Source: Dioscorea cayenensis subsp. rotundata | Lineage: Eukaryota > Streptophyta > Magnoliopsida > Dioscoreales > Dioscoreaceae | Direction: 5' to 3' | Assembly (NCBI RefSeq): GCF_009730915.1 | Contig: NC_052489.1 | Coordinates: 23,181,916 to 23,245,915, forward strand | DNA length: 64,000 bases | Shown here: piece by piece, positions 35,162 to 44,300 of the stretch | Numbering within the stretch: the first letter of the stretch is position 1 | Layout of the letters: the number at the start of each line of letters is the position of its first letter | Program-made: the position numbers and the translations under genes | Notes under the pieces: generated by a model | Told to the model about the DNA's origin: nothing | What the model saw: only the letters and a program-made list of their open reading frames with translations | Database searches by the model: none

Positions 35162-35309
35162 TTTCCTTGTCTTTCTTTTTCTACCTTCTCTATTTCTTTT
35201 TTTTTTTACATCATCCTTCTTCCTTTTGACTTTTCCCTCTTCTTTTGTTATTGTCATTCATCTTATTTGAAATTATTTTTTTCTATTTTTTTCATTTCTT
35301 CTTTTCTTT
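33335..35309. other. Intergenic, decayed repeat sequence
   Basis: No gene is recognised. The word AACACGG(G/T/C)TGTGTTT or its variants appears near 33998, 34097 and 34213, reminiscent of LTR-retrotransposon UTRs. From 34660 to 35309 the sequence becomes a T/C-rich block with TTC, CTT and ATT tracts (ATT repeats at 35130-35162) that forms the left flank of the Mutator-like element. Confidence 0.45.
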
Positions 35310-36036
35310 GGAAATTGTCAAAAAAAAACCCTGTAAGTTTGTAATATTGCCAAAAACACCCTATTAGTTTTATAATCCCTAAAAACCCCCTCCTTTTTAA
35401 ACACTATATTTTTTTCAAACCCCCAAAAGTCCAGTAGCGGATGTGAGCGGAGTGAGTTTCAAATTTTATGGACGAAAAATGCCCTTGCATAGGGAGTCGT
35501 GGCTGCAGTCATCTCGGCGATTTGAGAGGAAGTGGGATGGGTTTCCGTAGGGTAACCCCAGAGACAATTTATTGGAGCCGATTTGCTTTTTTTCTCAACT
35601 CGCGTCTTGACCTTTCCATTTCGAGTCGTCCCCAAAGTTGTCTCTACCAGTGAAGCCTCAGTAATTGGCATTTCATCGACTTTTTTTCCTTTCCACCCGG
35701 TATCTCGAAGGAGAAGTCCCCAGCGCAACTAGTTGGCATTTCATCGGGTTTGCAATCTAAGGTATTGAGTATGGTTTTTATGTTAATTGTTACATTACAA
35801 CGAAAGATTTTTTTCGGTTTTTATTTTTGTGCTCTGTTTTTTTGTTGGAAGATATTGAAGTCTGCAGGGGATTTCTCGGCTAAGGTTTTGTTAGTCGTCA
35901 GGGAGATTTCTCGGCTAGGGTTTTGTTTTTGTTTTTGCATTTTCATATGTATACACTATCGAAATAGTTTTTTCGATTGTTATGATTTGTGTAATATTTA
36001 TAATGTACATTTCCCCTTTCGTTTGATATGGTTGCA

Positions 36037-36208
36037 GTTTTACAAATGAGATTGACGTTTAAGAAATGAGATGTTACAGTTTAAACTTTGTTGTCTCTGT
36101 TTAAGTATTCCCGTCTCTGTTTAAGAAAATGGGTCTCTGTTTAACATTTGATATCTCTGTTTAATAATTGGGAGGTTACCGTTTAAAACCTTATATTTCC
36201 GCTTAAAA
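36037..36208 (+). repeat. 20-bp-period GTTTAA array, left of ORF2
   Basis: GTTTAA-type cores start at 36037, 36057, 36079, 36099, 36119, 36139, 36159, 36181 and 36201. The spacings are 20, 22, 20, 20, 20, 20, 22 and 20 bp. Several units share the longer core TCTCTGTTTAA; the bases between cores are diverged. It lies between the left MULE end and the plus-strand ORF. Confidence 0.85.
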
Positions 36209-36260
36209 TTTTGTCAATATTGCATATTGAATGTGTTGTTATTGTCGCAGGCCTGTGATT

Positions 36261-37020
36261 ATGGCGGTCAACCTAGTTAATGGGCGATGCTATTTGACAC
36301 CAGTTGTGGAGACCTTAGCTGAATTGAAAGATAACATGACCCCTCGACACTGGGAGATTATTCGAAGGACACCGTTTGCAGCGTTCACTGAGCTGGAAGC
36401 TATATACCAAGAGAGAGCCCTTCTTGATTCTCTTTTGCAAAGGTATGATGGTCGCACCAATAAATTCAGGATCGGGGAAAGCCTGCTGAGTTTCAGACCT
36501 TAGGATGTGGGCCTCGTTCTTGGTCTGCGTTGCGATGGCGACGCAGTCGTGTTTCAGAAGAAGAAGACCCGCTCAGCGTTCGAAGGGTGGTATTTATCAA
36601 AAACCTACGAGCGACACAAAGACTCCATCAAGAGCATTCAGTGCGACTTGTTCGACGGAGGGAGAAGAAGATAATTTTTGTCAAACTCCCGATGGTGTAC
36701 CTCATGGGTGCAGTCCTCTTCCCAAATACATCATGCTCGGTTCGAGCGGATCGTTGATTACGTCGATGATCTACCAGATGAATGGGGCGATACGCATGGG
36801 CGCGAGCTGACGCACAAGTGGCTTATGGAGGATATTCCCCAGCGACCGCCCGAGTGCAAGATAGATGCGCCGGGTAGAAGACCAACACAGGGTACATTAA
36901 GGGTTGCTCGGTCACGCTTAACGTCTGGTTTTACGAGCTGACCGGAATGGGGAAGAAAGTCCGCTTTGGCAAGGTCCCAAGGATGCTGTGCTACGGTGAA
37001 AGTACTTACCAGAAGCAAGC
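36261..37020 (+). pseudogene. Plant-mobile-domain / DUF1985-like ORF of the MULE
   Basis: After a splice-acceptor-like GTCGCAG the frame opens at ATG 36261 and runs 80 codons (MTPRHWEIIRRTPFAAFTEL ... FRIGESLLSFRP) to a TAG at 36500-36502. The same frame then continues DVGLVLGLRCDGDAVVFQ, and other frames carry VYLMGAVLFPNTS, IVDYVDDLPDEWG and WFYELTGMGKKVRFGKVPRML. These blocks resemble the plant-mobile/DUF1985 domain found next to Ulp1-like proteases in large plant MULEs. A nonsense codon and at least two frameshifts disable it. The protease part itself is not recognisable here. It is transcribed divergently in intent, convergent in layout, to the transposase. Confidence 0.6.
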
Positions 37021-37044
37021 GACGGTAGAAACCAGTACATTTCC

Positions 37045-37210
37045 GTTTAATTTACGTTGTAATTGTGTACATTTCCGTTTAATTGTTTAAATATACCATA
37101 TATCGTTTAAACATCAGTTGAAATATTTCAAATTACAGTGTATCCGTTTAAAATAACAATGTCTCTGTTTAAATACATTCAATTCGTTGTAAAGATTAAG
37201 AGTTTAAATA
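37045..37210 (+). repeat. 20-bp-period GTTTAA array, between the MULE genes
   Basis: Cores GTTTAA or close variants fall at 37045, (37065 degenerate), 37085, 37105, 37146, 37167, 37186 (GTTGTAAA) and 37202. They keep an approximate 20-bp register with one unit (near 37125) decayed. The array separates the decayed plus-strand ORF from the 3' end of the transposase. Confidence 0.65.
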
Positions 37211-37819
37211 TGGAAATTTGTCCATCAGTACACAATGTTTCCCTGTCATGGTCGGCTTATTTACAATGCCTAGTCGGCGACAGTTTCATTGCAAGATCGT
37301 CGATTGTGATCGGATCCATGGCGGCTAGCAGATGTAACTCGCGGACATCAAACGCTGTGACTCGATCCTCTTTCGTCTAGGCCGCCCAGTCGCCTTCGTC
37401 ATGACGGTCGCATGAAGCGAAGCTCACGATTTCCGTCGATGGCCTCGTCATCGTCGGGTATGGGGAATATAGCTTCCTTATCGCCCGGTTTATAATTGTC
37501 GACGGTGAAGTACCCGCTAATAAATCGATGTACGTTGGTGTGCATGCGCATTATTGCGGTATGAAAGCGTGTTCTGCAGGGATACCATAAACTTGCCACC
37601 TCTCGACATGAACAAGTTCGATGGCGATATCTACGAGTTCTGCTGACCGGTCGATCACTCGTAGCGATCATCGACACAACGACCAACACGAAGATTTCGG
37701 CTGTCCTCAACAATGATATCTACCTTCGAATGTACGTCTGGGCATAAGTAGGTCTCCCATTTGTTCGCTTGATCACGCCGGTTACATAACATGCGCATCA
37801 ACTTGAACCTTGCAAATAA

Positions 37820-37970
37820 GGTTAAACAAAGACAGTGATGGTTAAATAATTCGTAAACATGTTTAAACATTATTGTAAATATTTAAACGAAAGTATTAAT
37901 ATTTAAAGATAGACAAGTGTAATTAAACAAAGATTGATAATGTTTAAAGGGTAACACTAAATGTTAAGTG
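37820..37970 (-). repeat. 20-bp-period TTTAAAC array filling transposase intron 2
   Basis: In the 181-bp intron (37809-37989) the cores GTTAAAC, GTTAAAT, GTTTAAAC, ATTTAAAC, ATTTAAAG, AATTAAAC, TGTTTAAA and ATGTTAAG begin at 37821, 37841, 37861, 37881, 37901, 37921, 37941 and 37961. That is eight units at exactly 20 bp. The bases between are not conserved. Practically the whole intron is this array. Confidence 0.9.
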
Positions 37971-39296
37971 TAAACCAACATTCGCAGACCTTATGGAGTC
38001 GACCATTTTCGTCGCCGGTAAATGACGAGCTTCCTTGATCCAAGCATTGAACGACTCCGCGACGTTTGAATACATCTCGCCCCAACGATCACCTCTGAAC
38101 AGATAATTCGACCAATGTGCCATATCCAATTTATTAATTAACCAGTGATGAGCTTCGGGTGATGTGGCCTGCAGTTCATTCACGGTATCATCAAAATCTT
38201 TAGCCGTGGATGCCCACGCAATGCGGAAGCATATAGACCAGCACTCCTCCCTCAATGCCTTCCCAAGTCTGACATTGGCTTTCATAAAATTGGCCTCCAA
38301 ATGTCGAAGACGATATGCATGTGGCGAAGAAGGGAAGACTCTCGCAATTGCGCTCACAAGGCCCTTGGACCTGTCCGACACGAAAGTAATTATCTCATGA
38401 TAATCTCCATCCTCGTATAAAGCATCGCCTAACTTAGATATGAACCAAGTCCAATTGGCATCGGTCTCGTTGTCGACTATACCGAAGGCGACGTGGAAAA
38501 AACCATTGTTTCCGTCTTTCCCTGTGGCACCCAGTAGTGTACCCTGATATTTTCCAAGTAGGTGGGTACCATCGAGAAACAGCAGCGGCCTGCAAGCCCT
38601 CTTGAATCCCACAATACATGCGCTGAAAGAAAAGAATGCACATTTAAAACGATCACCGTCTCTTTCCACGATCGCAACGCTGCCGGGATTTGTCTTAGCC
38701 ACCTTATCCACATACCAAAGCAAACAGTCGTAGCGTGAGATGTCACTGCCATCGAGGACCACCCGGGCATGCTCTTTTCCCAACCAAGCCTGCTTGTATG
38801 GTATGTCGACACCATGTTCCCGCAACATGTCCTTCTGAATGTAGATGGCCTTGTACAAGGGACGGTCCTTGAGCTTCTGAATCACTCGTGCGCTAACCCA
38901 TTTTTTGGACGCTTTCGGATGCGACGCCGAACCTATGCCACCACCGCAAGTGTGTGACGGATTGATTGCCTTGATTCTGAAAGTATTTTTGTTATACTCT
39001 TTTGATGCATGAAGGCGCCAATGACAACCATCGGCAGCGCATTCCACAGTCACCCGATGTTTTTCGTTCTTTATGAATTTGAAGTCAAAATTCCTTTTGA
39101 TTGCATGATTTCGAAGTACATCCCTGAAATGTTCGACACCGTCAAAACGTTGTCCAATATCCAACGACAGCACTTCAGAATGATCTGACGAGGAAGGAAG
39201 ACATCCCACACCGTCAGGGTCACCATGGGGATGAACTGGAGCACTCGCAGAATCTGAATTCCTGCCAACACTTCAGTCAAATGAAAAGATCAATAT

Positions 39297-39423
39297 GTTA
39301 AGCGGAGAATATAATGTTTAAGTGATAATGACAATATTTAAACGTCAAATTAAAAACTTAAGCAGTTAACTAATAACGTAAACGACTAGTACAAGATGTT
39401 AACTAGTGACGGACATATTTAAA
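39297..39423 (-). repeat. 20-bp-period array filling transposase intron 1
   Basis: Cores GTTAAG (39297), GTTTAAG (39316), ATTTAAAC (39336), CTTAAG (about 39358), GTAAAC (39378), GTTAAC (39398) and ATTTAAAC (39417) are spaced 19-22 bp. They cover most of the 210-bp intron (39262-39471). Exons on either side lack the core. Confidence 0.8.
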
Positions 39424-40086
39424 CACTAATGACCCCAGACAACTGGAACAATTAAAAGAGAAGGAACTTACAACGAGTAAAACTCGTTTTCATTAGGATT
39501 CGGCAATGGCACATTTTCTGTCTCGACGACAAGATCAACTACAGCACATTTGAAGATGGAGTGCACGTGACACATCCGCTGGAAGTCAACATCGTTTTCT
39601 ATTGGGCAAACCGTTTTATATCCATCTGGTGTGATGAACTTAACCCTGACAAGAGAAACTTCGAGACCCCATCGCTCACATATCTCAGCTAACACCAACT
39701 CCCAAGAAGTCTGAGCCGTGAACATTAGCACTCTTCCCTCCCCGTTGAATCTAGCAATACCACAAAAACTCTCCATAATATATCGGCCGAAAACCAAATC
39801 GTACAAACAAAATGAAATGAAGAACAAAAATAAGCCGAAGAAGAAGAAGAAGAAGAAGAAGAAGAAGAAGAAGAAGATGTAAACAACAAACAGCAGTCAG
39901 ATAGGCAAACAAAAAAAGTGCATATATATATATCACTGTCGCGATGAAGACCAAAAAGTGCATAGAGGTTAGACTAGACGTGATGTGATTGGGCGGTATT
40001 TTTCCCTCCATCAGAAGGGCAAAAAAGGAAAAATATATGCCACTGTCGCGATGAAGACGTATTATCATCGCTCGACATGAGTATCT

Positions 40087-40425
40087 GTTTAACCGTCAAG
40101 TTTTTTATGTTTAAACAGATACATATAGTGTTTAACATAACGATTAACGGTTTAAATAAAGTCTATATCATGTAAATAATACGTAAAACGTTTAAATATA
40201 GTGACTTAACTGTTTAAAATATATGTTATTGTTTAAATTGAATGCTTTCACTGACATCGCGTTGAAGATGGTACCTCCTGGGTCACTGTTTAAACATCTT
40301 TACGTATTTTCTTAAACACCGTTGTCATTGTTTAAAGAGTAACTTGAGTATTGTTTAACTTTTTCTATTGTTTACAATGACGTTCTTTTGTTTCCCACAT
40401 TGTTTTTACTAGGTCTCTGTTTAAA
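40087..40425 (+). repeat. Approximately 20-bp-period GTTTAA array upstream of transposase
   Basis: Cores at 40087, 40109, 40130, 40150, 40172 (GTAAAT), 40190, 40212, 40231, 40288, 40311 (CTTAAAC), 40330, 40353, 40370, 40390 and 40419 are mostly 18-23 bp apart, with one gap around 40250-40270. The array covers the region just upstream of the transposase start, where a promoter would lie. Confidence 0.75.
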
Positions 40426-40439
40426 TTTCAGAAGTTCAC

Positions 40440-40540
40440 ATTCAAATAAAACATTCGTTTACAACATTTACAAAACATTTACAAAACATTTATAAAACAT
40501 TTACAAAACATTTACAACATTTACAACATTTACAAGGACT
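40440..40540 (+). repeat. ACATTTACAAA tandem repeat
   Basis: Eight or nine units of ACATTTACAA(AA), 9-12 bp each, run from about 40450 to 40536. They directly follow the 20-bp array and look like a separate local expansion. Confidence 0.85.
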
Positions 40541-40595
40541 TTGGACACTCACGACTCGACTATCGTATAACGAAACAAGTGTCTGTACATTCGAA

Positions 40596-40680
40596 TGCTC
40601 ACAGCGGTTGCATAACATGCGCATCAACTTGAACCTGCACAACGTACAACATTAAAAAAAAGGTTAAACAAGCACATTCA
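40596..40680 (-). repeat. Second copy of the transposase exon-3 start
   Basis: The word CATAACATGCGCATCAACTT followed by GAACCT at 40612-40637 duplicates 37787-37809 (the intron-2/exon-3 boundary). Similarity continues into the following GGTTAAACAA. It lies upstream of the gene, out of order, so it is a rearranged second copy. Confidence 0.6.
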
Positions 40681-40815
40681 TGAAAATGACTATTAATCAA
40701 TGTGTCATGGTCGGACTTAAGCGAAGATACTCGATAGTTAAACACGTAGCGACATAGTTGTACATCGACGTAATGTTCTTAAACGGTAACAAAAAGTCTC
40801 AGTGATAAATATCAA

Positions 40816-41088
40816 CCCTCGTCTTAAAGGATGTTTTCCCGACCTCCCTCCTCTGAGAATCCTCCGCAATCACGCTAATCACGTGAAAAACTTTCTTTTC
40901 TTACCCAAGTCGAAAAGCTCGCTTAATTGCTTGCCTCGTCCATCCATCCCGGAGAATCTTCCGCATTCGAGCGATTATGCGAGTATTTCGACTCAGGCGA
41001 AAAAAAGATAGTTTAACTTGTTGCGTGATTACGGCTGATTGATTCTCAAGATAAGGAAGGAGGTTCACGAAACATCCTTTCAAATAGA
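40816..41088. repeat. Long imperfect foldback with about 110-bp arms
   Basis: The left arm (40816-40935) contains, in order, AAAGGATGTTT, ACCTCC, GAGAATC, AATCACGC, AGTCGAAA, CTCGC and AATTGCTTG. The reverse complement of 40962-41088 contains AAAGGATGTTT, ACCTCC, GAGAATC, AATCACGC, AGTCGAAA, CTCGC and AATCGCTCG in the same order with similar spacing. The loop is about 30 bases. RNA from either strand would fold into a long mismatched hairpin. It lies in the tail of the MULE, next to a GAG/GAT-rich tract (41101-41155). Confidence 0.8.
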
Positions 41089-41303
41089 GTGGTTGTCCAT
41101 GGGAAGAGGAGGAAGAGGACGAGGAGGAGGAGGAGGATGATGAGGATGATGACGAGTGGTTATCCATGGGAAGGGTTCTTCCTGGTTATTTATGGTGTGA
41201 AGTCCACAAGCAGGCTGACTCTTCATATCCGAGAAAAAAATTAAACGCACAGTGGACCGACATTGACTGATTACAACGAACGGGTGTTCGGATATTTATG
41301 TTA

Positions 41304-41345
41304 CCGTGCATAAGAATTAATGCCGTCATTAATTCTTATGCACGG
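41304..41345. repeat. Perfect palindrome, 19-bp arms, 4-base loop
   Basis: CCGTGCATAAGAATTAATG (41304-41322) is followed by CCGT and then its exact reverse complement (41327-41345). No mismatch occurs in the arms. It sits within the MULE tail just before a copy of SWIM-region sequence. Confidence 0.95.
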
Positions 41346-41830
41346 GATACCATAACCTTGCCACCTGCCACGTGCCACCTGCCAACAATTCAGATCAAAC
41401 ATAAAAGATCACCGTTTTACGCAGAGACTTTGAGAATTTAAACGTTAATATGAAAAGTTATACATGTAAAGATAATGTTAAACGGAGATGACAAGTATTA
41501 AACGAATATGACAATTATTAAACATATTAGTAATATATTTAAACGGATAATAGCAAATAGTTAAACATTATTTAAAATATACAAAAAAAGATAACCATAA
41601 ACGAGAAGAACTTTTACAACGAAATGAACTCGCTTTTCAAACGGAGACGACAATGGCACATGCTCCGCCTCGACAATAAAATCGACTACGACTCATTTGA
41701 AGATGAAGTGCACTTGACCAATCCGATGGAAATCAACTTCATTTTTACGTTGGAGAAACCGATTTATATATTTCGGGTATGATAAACTTCACCCGGACTA
41801 CCACAAATGAGTCGCCATAATAAACTCCCT
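41340..41830 (-). pseudogene. Degraded second copy of MULE transposase pieces
   Basis: On the minus strand 41830-41605 is a diverged copy of transposase exon 1. It shares words such as AATGGCACAT, CTCGACRA, TTTGAAGATGRAGTGCAC, and GATTTATAT/GTTTTATAT in order with 39480-39700. The stretch 41346-41372 (GATACCATAACCTTGCCACC) matches exon-3 SWIM-region sequence at 37581-37600. Exon 2 is missing. A 20-bp-period array (ATTTAAAC, GTTAAAC, ATTAAAC cores at 41437, 41477, 41497, 41517, 41537 and 41560) lies between them. It is a deleted derivative joined to the main copy. Confidence 0.65.
41437..41580 (-). repeat. 20-bp-period TTAAAC array in the MULE tail
   Basis: Cores at 41437, 41458 (GTTATA), 41477, 41497, 41517, 41537 and 41560 keep a 20-bp spacing, several followed by CGG/CGA (GTTAAACGG, ATTAAACGA, TTTAAACGG). 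It is the counterpart of intron sequence between degraded exon copies. Confidence 0.8.
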
Positions 41831-42214
41831 GCCTGAATGGTCAAACCGATAGCAACGAAGAGATTCTCACCAGTATCACTGCAAACCGGCGAACCCGAAG
41901 TCGAACAACTCAAATGAGGAGAAATGAGGAGAATAACAAGATGTAATGCAACTCCCTAGGTATTGTCTATCGAAACCAAGCGGAAAGCCCCTCGAAAAAG
42001 GTTGAACATGATGTGATTTGGCGCTTTCCTTTCCCACCAATTTCAAGGCCAAAAATGGGATTTCACAACATGGACCCATTTGAAGTGAACGGTAGGGGGT
42101 AATAGGGAAGTTAAACACTAACGGAAGGGCTGTCCGGGGTGTGTAAAAGTAGGAAGGGGGTTTTGGGAAGTTTGGAAAATTACGAGGGGTGAACAGTAAT
42201 TTTCCCTTTTTTTT

Positions 42215-42435
42215 TTCAAAATGTTCTTTTCTTATCTTTATCCAAAACTCTTTCCTTTTTTGAAGAAGTCAAAATATTAGGGAATAAAGGTCAATGAAAT
42301 TTCCTCTTATTTTTTTTTCTTTTTATTTTTGTCAAACTTCTGAATATATCTTTTGTTGTTTTAGATTTCTAGGGGGTTTTTCCTAATAATGAAAATTTTG
42401 CATATTTATTTATTTTAAAAAATCAAGCTTTATCG
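42215..42435. other. Flank between MULE and Harbinger-like element
   Basis: T-rich sequence that continues the composition of the left MULE flank (35160-35300), consistent with one host segment split by the MULE. No gene. Confidence 0.5.
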
Positions 42436-42789
42436 TAAGGGCATCTTTGATGGGGCAGTTTTGTTGCTCATTGTGTGTATAGAATTCAAGCGCTTAATAA
42501 CAAGTGTTTAGTGGCTACTAAGCACTCAAATGCGGGATACATCCATTTTTTTTTTCAAATGAAGATTGTTGTCATTTATTTATTTTAAATGAAAACCATT
42601 GTAATTTCGGTAGCATTTGGTTGAATATAATTTTAAATGCAGTGGATTTCTAATTATAATGTAAGTGAAATTATTTGGTTTTCAAAATACAGTGCAGTCA
42701 AATTTTGTATTTGGTTAGATGTTACTGAAATTATTGTATCATAAAATTTTAGGTTTGTTTGGAAGGATTTGTAAATCTGGAATTGAAAA

Positions 42790-43130
42790 ACACATGTGTA
42801 TATATGTATGTATATGTGTGTATATATGCATATATGTATATGAGTATATATATGCATATATGCATATATGTATATATGTGTATATGTATATATATACAAA
42901 TATGGATATGAGTGTATATATATACATATATAAGTATATATGTATATATATATGTATACATATAATTATATCTATATATACATATACGTATATATATACA
43001 TGAGTATATGTATATGCATAAAAATACCTATATATGTTTATATAAATATATAAATGTATATGTATGTGTATGTGTATATATATTTCTATATATGTATGCA
43101 TGTATGTATATATATATATATATACACACA
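42790..43130. repeat. (TATATG/TATA)n microsatellite
   Basis: About 340 bp of TATATGTATATATG-type alternation interrupted by CACATG and single substitutions. It creates several overlapping long open frames of Tyr/Ile/His/Met on both strands (42654-43222). These have no protein-like composition and are not genes. Confidence 0.9.
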
Positions 43131-44014
43131 TTGGTTTTCAACTCCCGGGATTTGGTTTTACTCCCAATTTGGGCGTGTGTAAAACCAAATACACCAAAAA
43201 AGCTATTGTAATGTGATCCCAATTACATCAGGGTTTGCAGATACACCCAAACAAAAAAAAAATTCATAAAGTGAAATATTTGGTTTTATATGTAAAACCA
43301 AATACACACAAACAAACAAACCCTTCATGCAACTGCATAATTCTTTTCCTAGTTTTTATTTTTAAATTTTTGCCTATAAATCCACCCACATTCTCAAAAA
43401 ATTTACGTTCCTCTTCACTTTTTCACACTCTTTCAATCTTTCACAAATTCCAAATTCAAGCAATTTTCAAATTTTTAAAAAATTATCATACTCTTTTTTC
43501 TATCAAATATGCAAAATTCTCAATACCCTCAACAATTTCAATTCTCCAAAATTATTCAAATTCACAAAATTTTTCATATTAATTTAATCAAAATATTCAA
43601 AATCGACAAGGTTTTTTTTTAATTTGTGCATGACAAATCAACATTCCAATGCAAAAATCAATGCATGATAATATTAGCGTGAAGAACAAGTTGAAAAACA
43701 TCAACCATATATGGAGCATAAATAGATGATAAAATGCTTATAAGTGCATGGCTTACAATTTCAAGTAATAATACTGTAGTCATTAGCTAGTACTGCAATC
43801 ATTAACGGAGTATTTCAATGAAAAAAATCAATGATTTGGTCCAAGAAAAAAATAACTAGCGGTAAGCAACATTGATTCTGAATGCTTCCGATTGTTAATG
43901 AGCTCAACCGATTACACAAAAAATTATGGAGCAACAAAGTAAATAGAGTAATGACCAGTTGAAGACTGGTCATACTCTATATTATCAAAATTGTAATTAA
44001 AACCATTTCTTTCA

Positions 44015-44300
44015 CAAAGCATTTTTTTGTGTTGTTAAAAGATGATCCAAGATTTACTTATGTTTGTAGGTCTTCAAAGAAACCAAAGATCAATGAAAAC
44101 GATGCCTACACCTCTTTATCTAATGCAAAAACAAGTCTCGATACATATGACAATAAAGTTGAAGTTTGTTTGATCAATTAGAAAGCCGCAAAGCAAAAGT
44201 AAAAGCAAAGTCAATGGGGAAGCCAAATGTAACTAATAAGAATGTGGTTGAAGACATAAGAAAGATGGGTTGAATTATGAGAATGGAAGAAAAAAAAATT
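44015..44300 (+). pseudogene. Harbinger ORF1-like (NAM-associated/GST-T3-like) relic
   Basis: The plus strand encodes, across frameshifts, LLKDDPRFTYVCRSSKKPKI, NENDAYTSLSNAKTSLDTYD, and a RKAAKAKVKAKS-type basic motif. This is the layout of the C-terminal part of the Myb-like ORF1 of plant Harbinger elements (acidic/serine linker followed by RPxGRKAAKxK). Stops and frameshifts make it inactive. Its position inside a TAA-flanked element supports the reading. Confidence 0.45.

Larger units (their letters stand above)
37330..39776 (-). pseudogene. MULE (MuDR-type) transposase, core intact, C-terminus broken
   Basis: Exon 1 is 39776-39472, exon 2 39261-37990 and exon 3 37808 to about 37330. Both introns have GT-AG ends and join in frame. 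Exon 1 (start MESFCGIARF) encodes a PB1-like N-terminal region. Exon 2 is fully open (424 codons). It holds the MuDR DNA-binding zinc domain (FRDVLRNHAIKRNFDFKFIK, CAADGCHWRLHA, SHTCGG) and the DDE core with LLFLDGTHL and TFVSDRSKGL acidic residues. The usual Cys of the C-x2-H motif is replaced (YRLRHLEANF). Exon 3 starts FKLMRMLCNRRDQANKWETY, meets a stop near 37660, and carries the SWIM zinc finger (CSC...C...H) only across frameshifts. The gene is therefore inactive or C-terminally truncated, but decay is recent and confined to exon 3. Confidence 0.85.
35310..42205 (-). mobile_element. Mutator-like element (MULE) with transposase and second ORF
   Basis: The left end (GGAAATTGTC, then ACCCTGTAAGTTTG and AAAACCCCCTCC) and the inverse of the right end (GGAAAATTACTG, then ACCCCTCGTAATTTTCC and AAAACCCCCTTCC) are diverged terminal inverted repeats of about 90 bp. 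Flanking CTTTTCTTT (35301-35309) and CTTTTTTTT (42206-42214) agree at eight of nine bases, though both are low complexity. Inside are a minus-strand MuDR-type transposase (39776-37330), a decayed plus-strand PMD/Ulp1-associated ORF (36261-37020), phased 20-bp repeat arrays and partial second copies of the transposase exons. The paired divergent gene content is typical of large plant MULEs. Confidence 0.75.

Noticed and set aside
37138-37380. 80-codon plus-strand frame between MULE genes
   Set aside because: Overlaps the 20-bp repeat array and the antisense of transposase exon 3; no conserved domain.
42654-43222. Several overlapping long open frames on both strands
   Set aside because: They are translations of a TATG/TATA microsatellite (Tyr-Ile-His repeats) and have no protein-like character.
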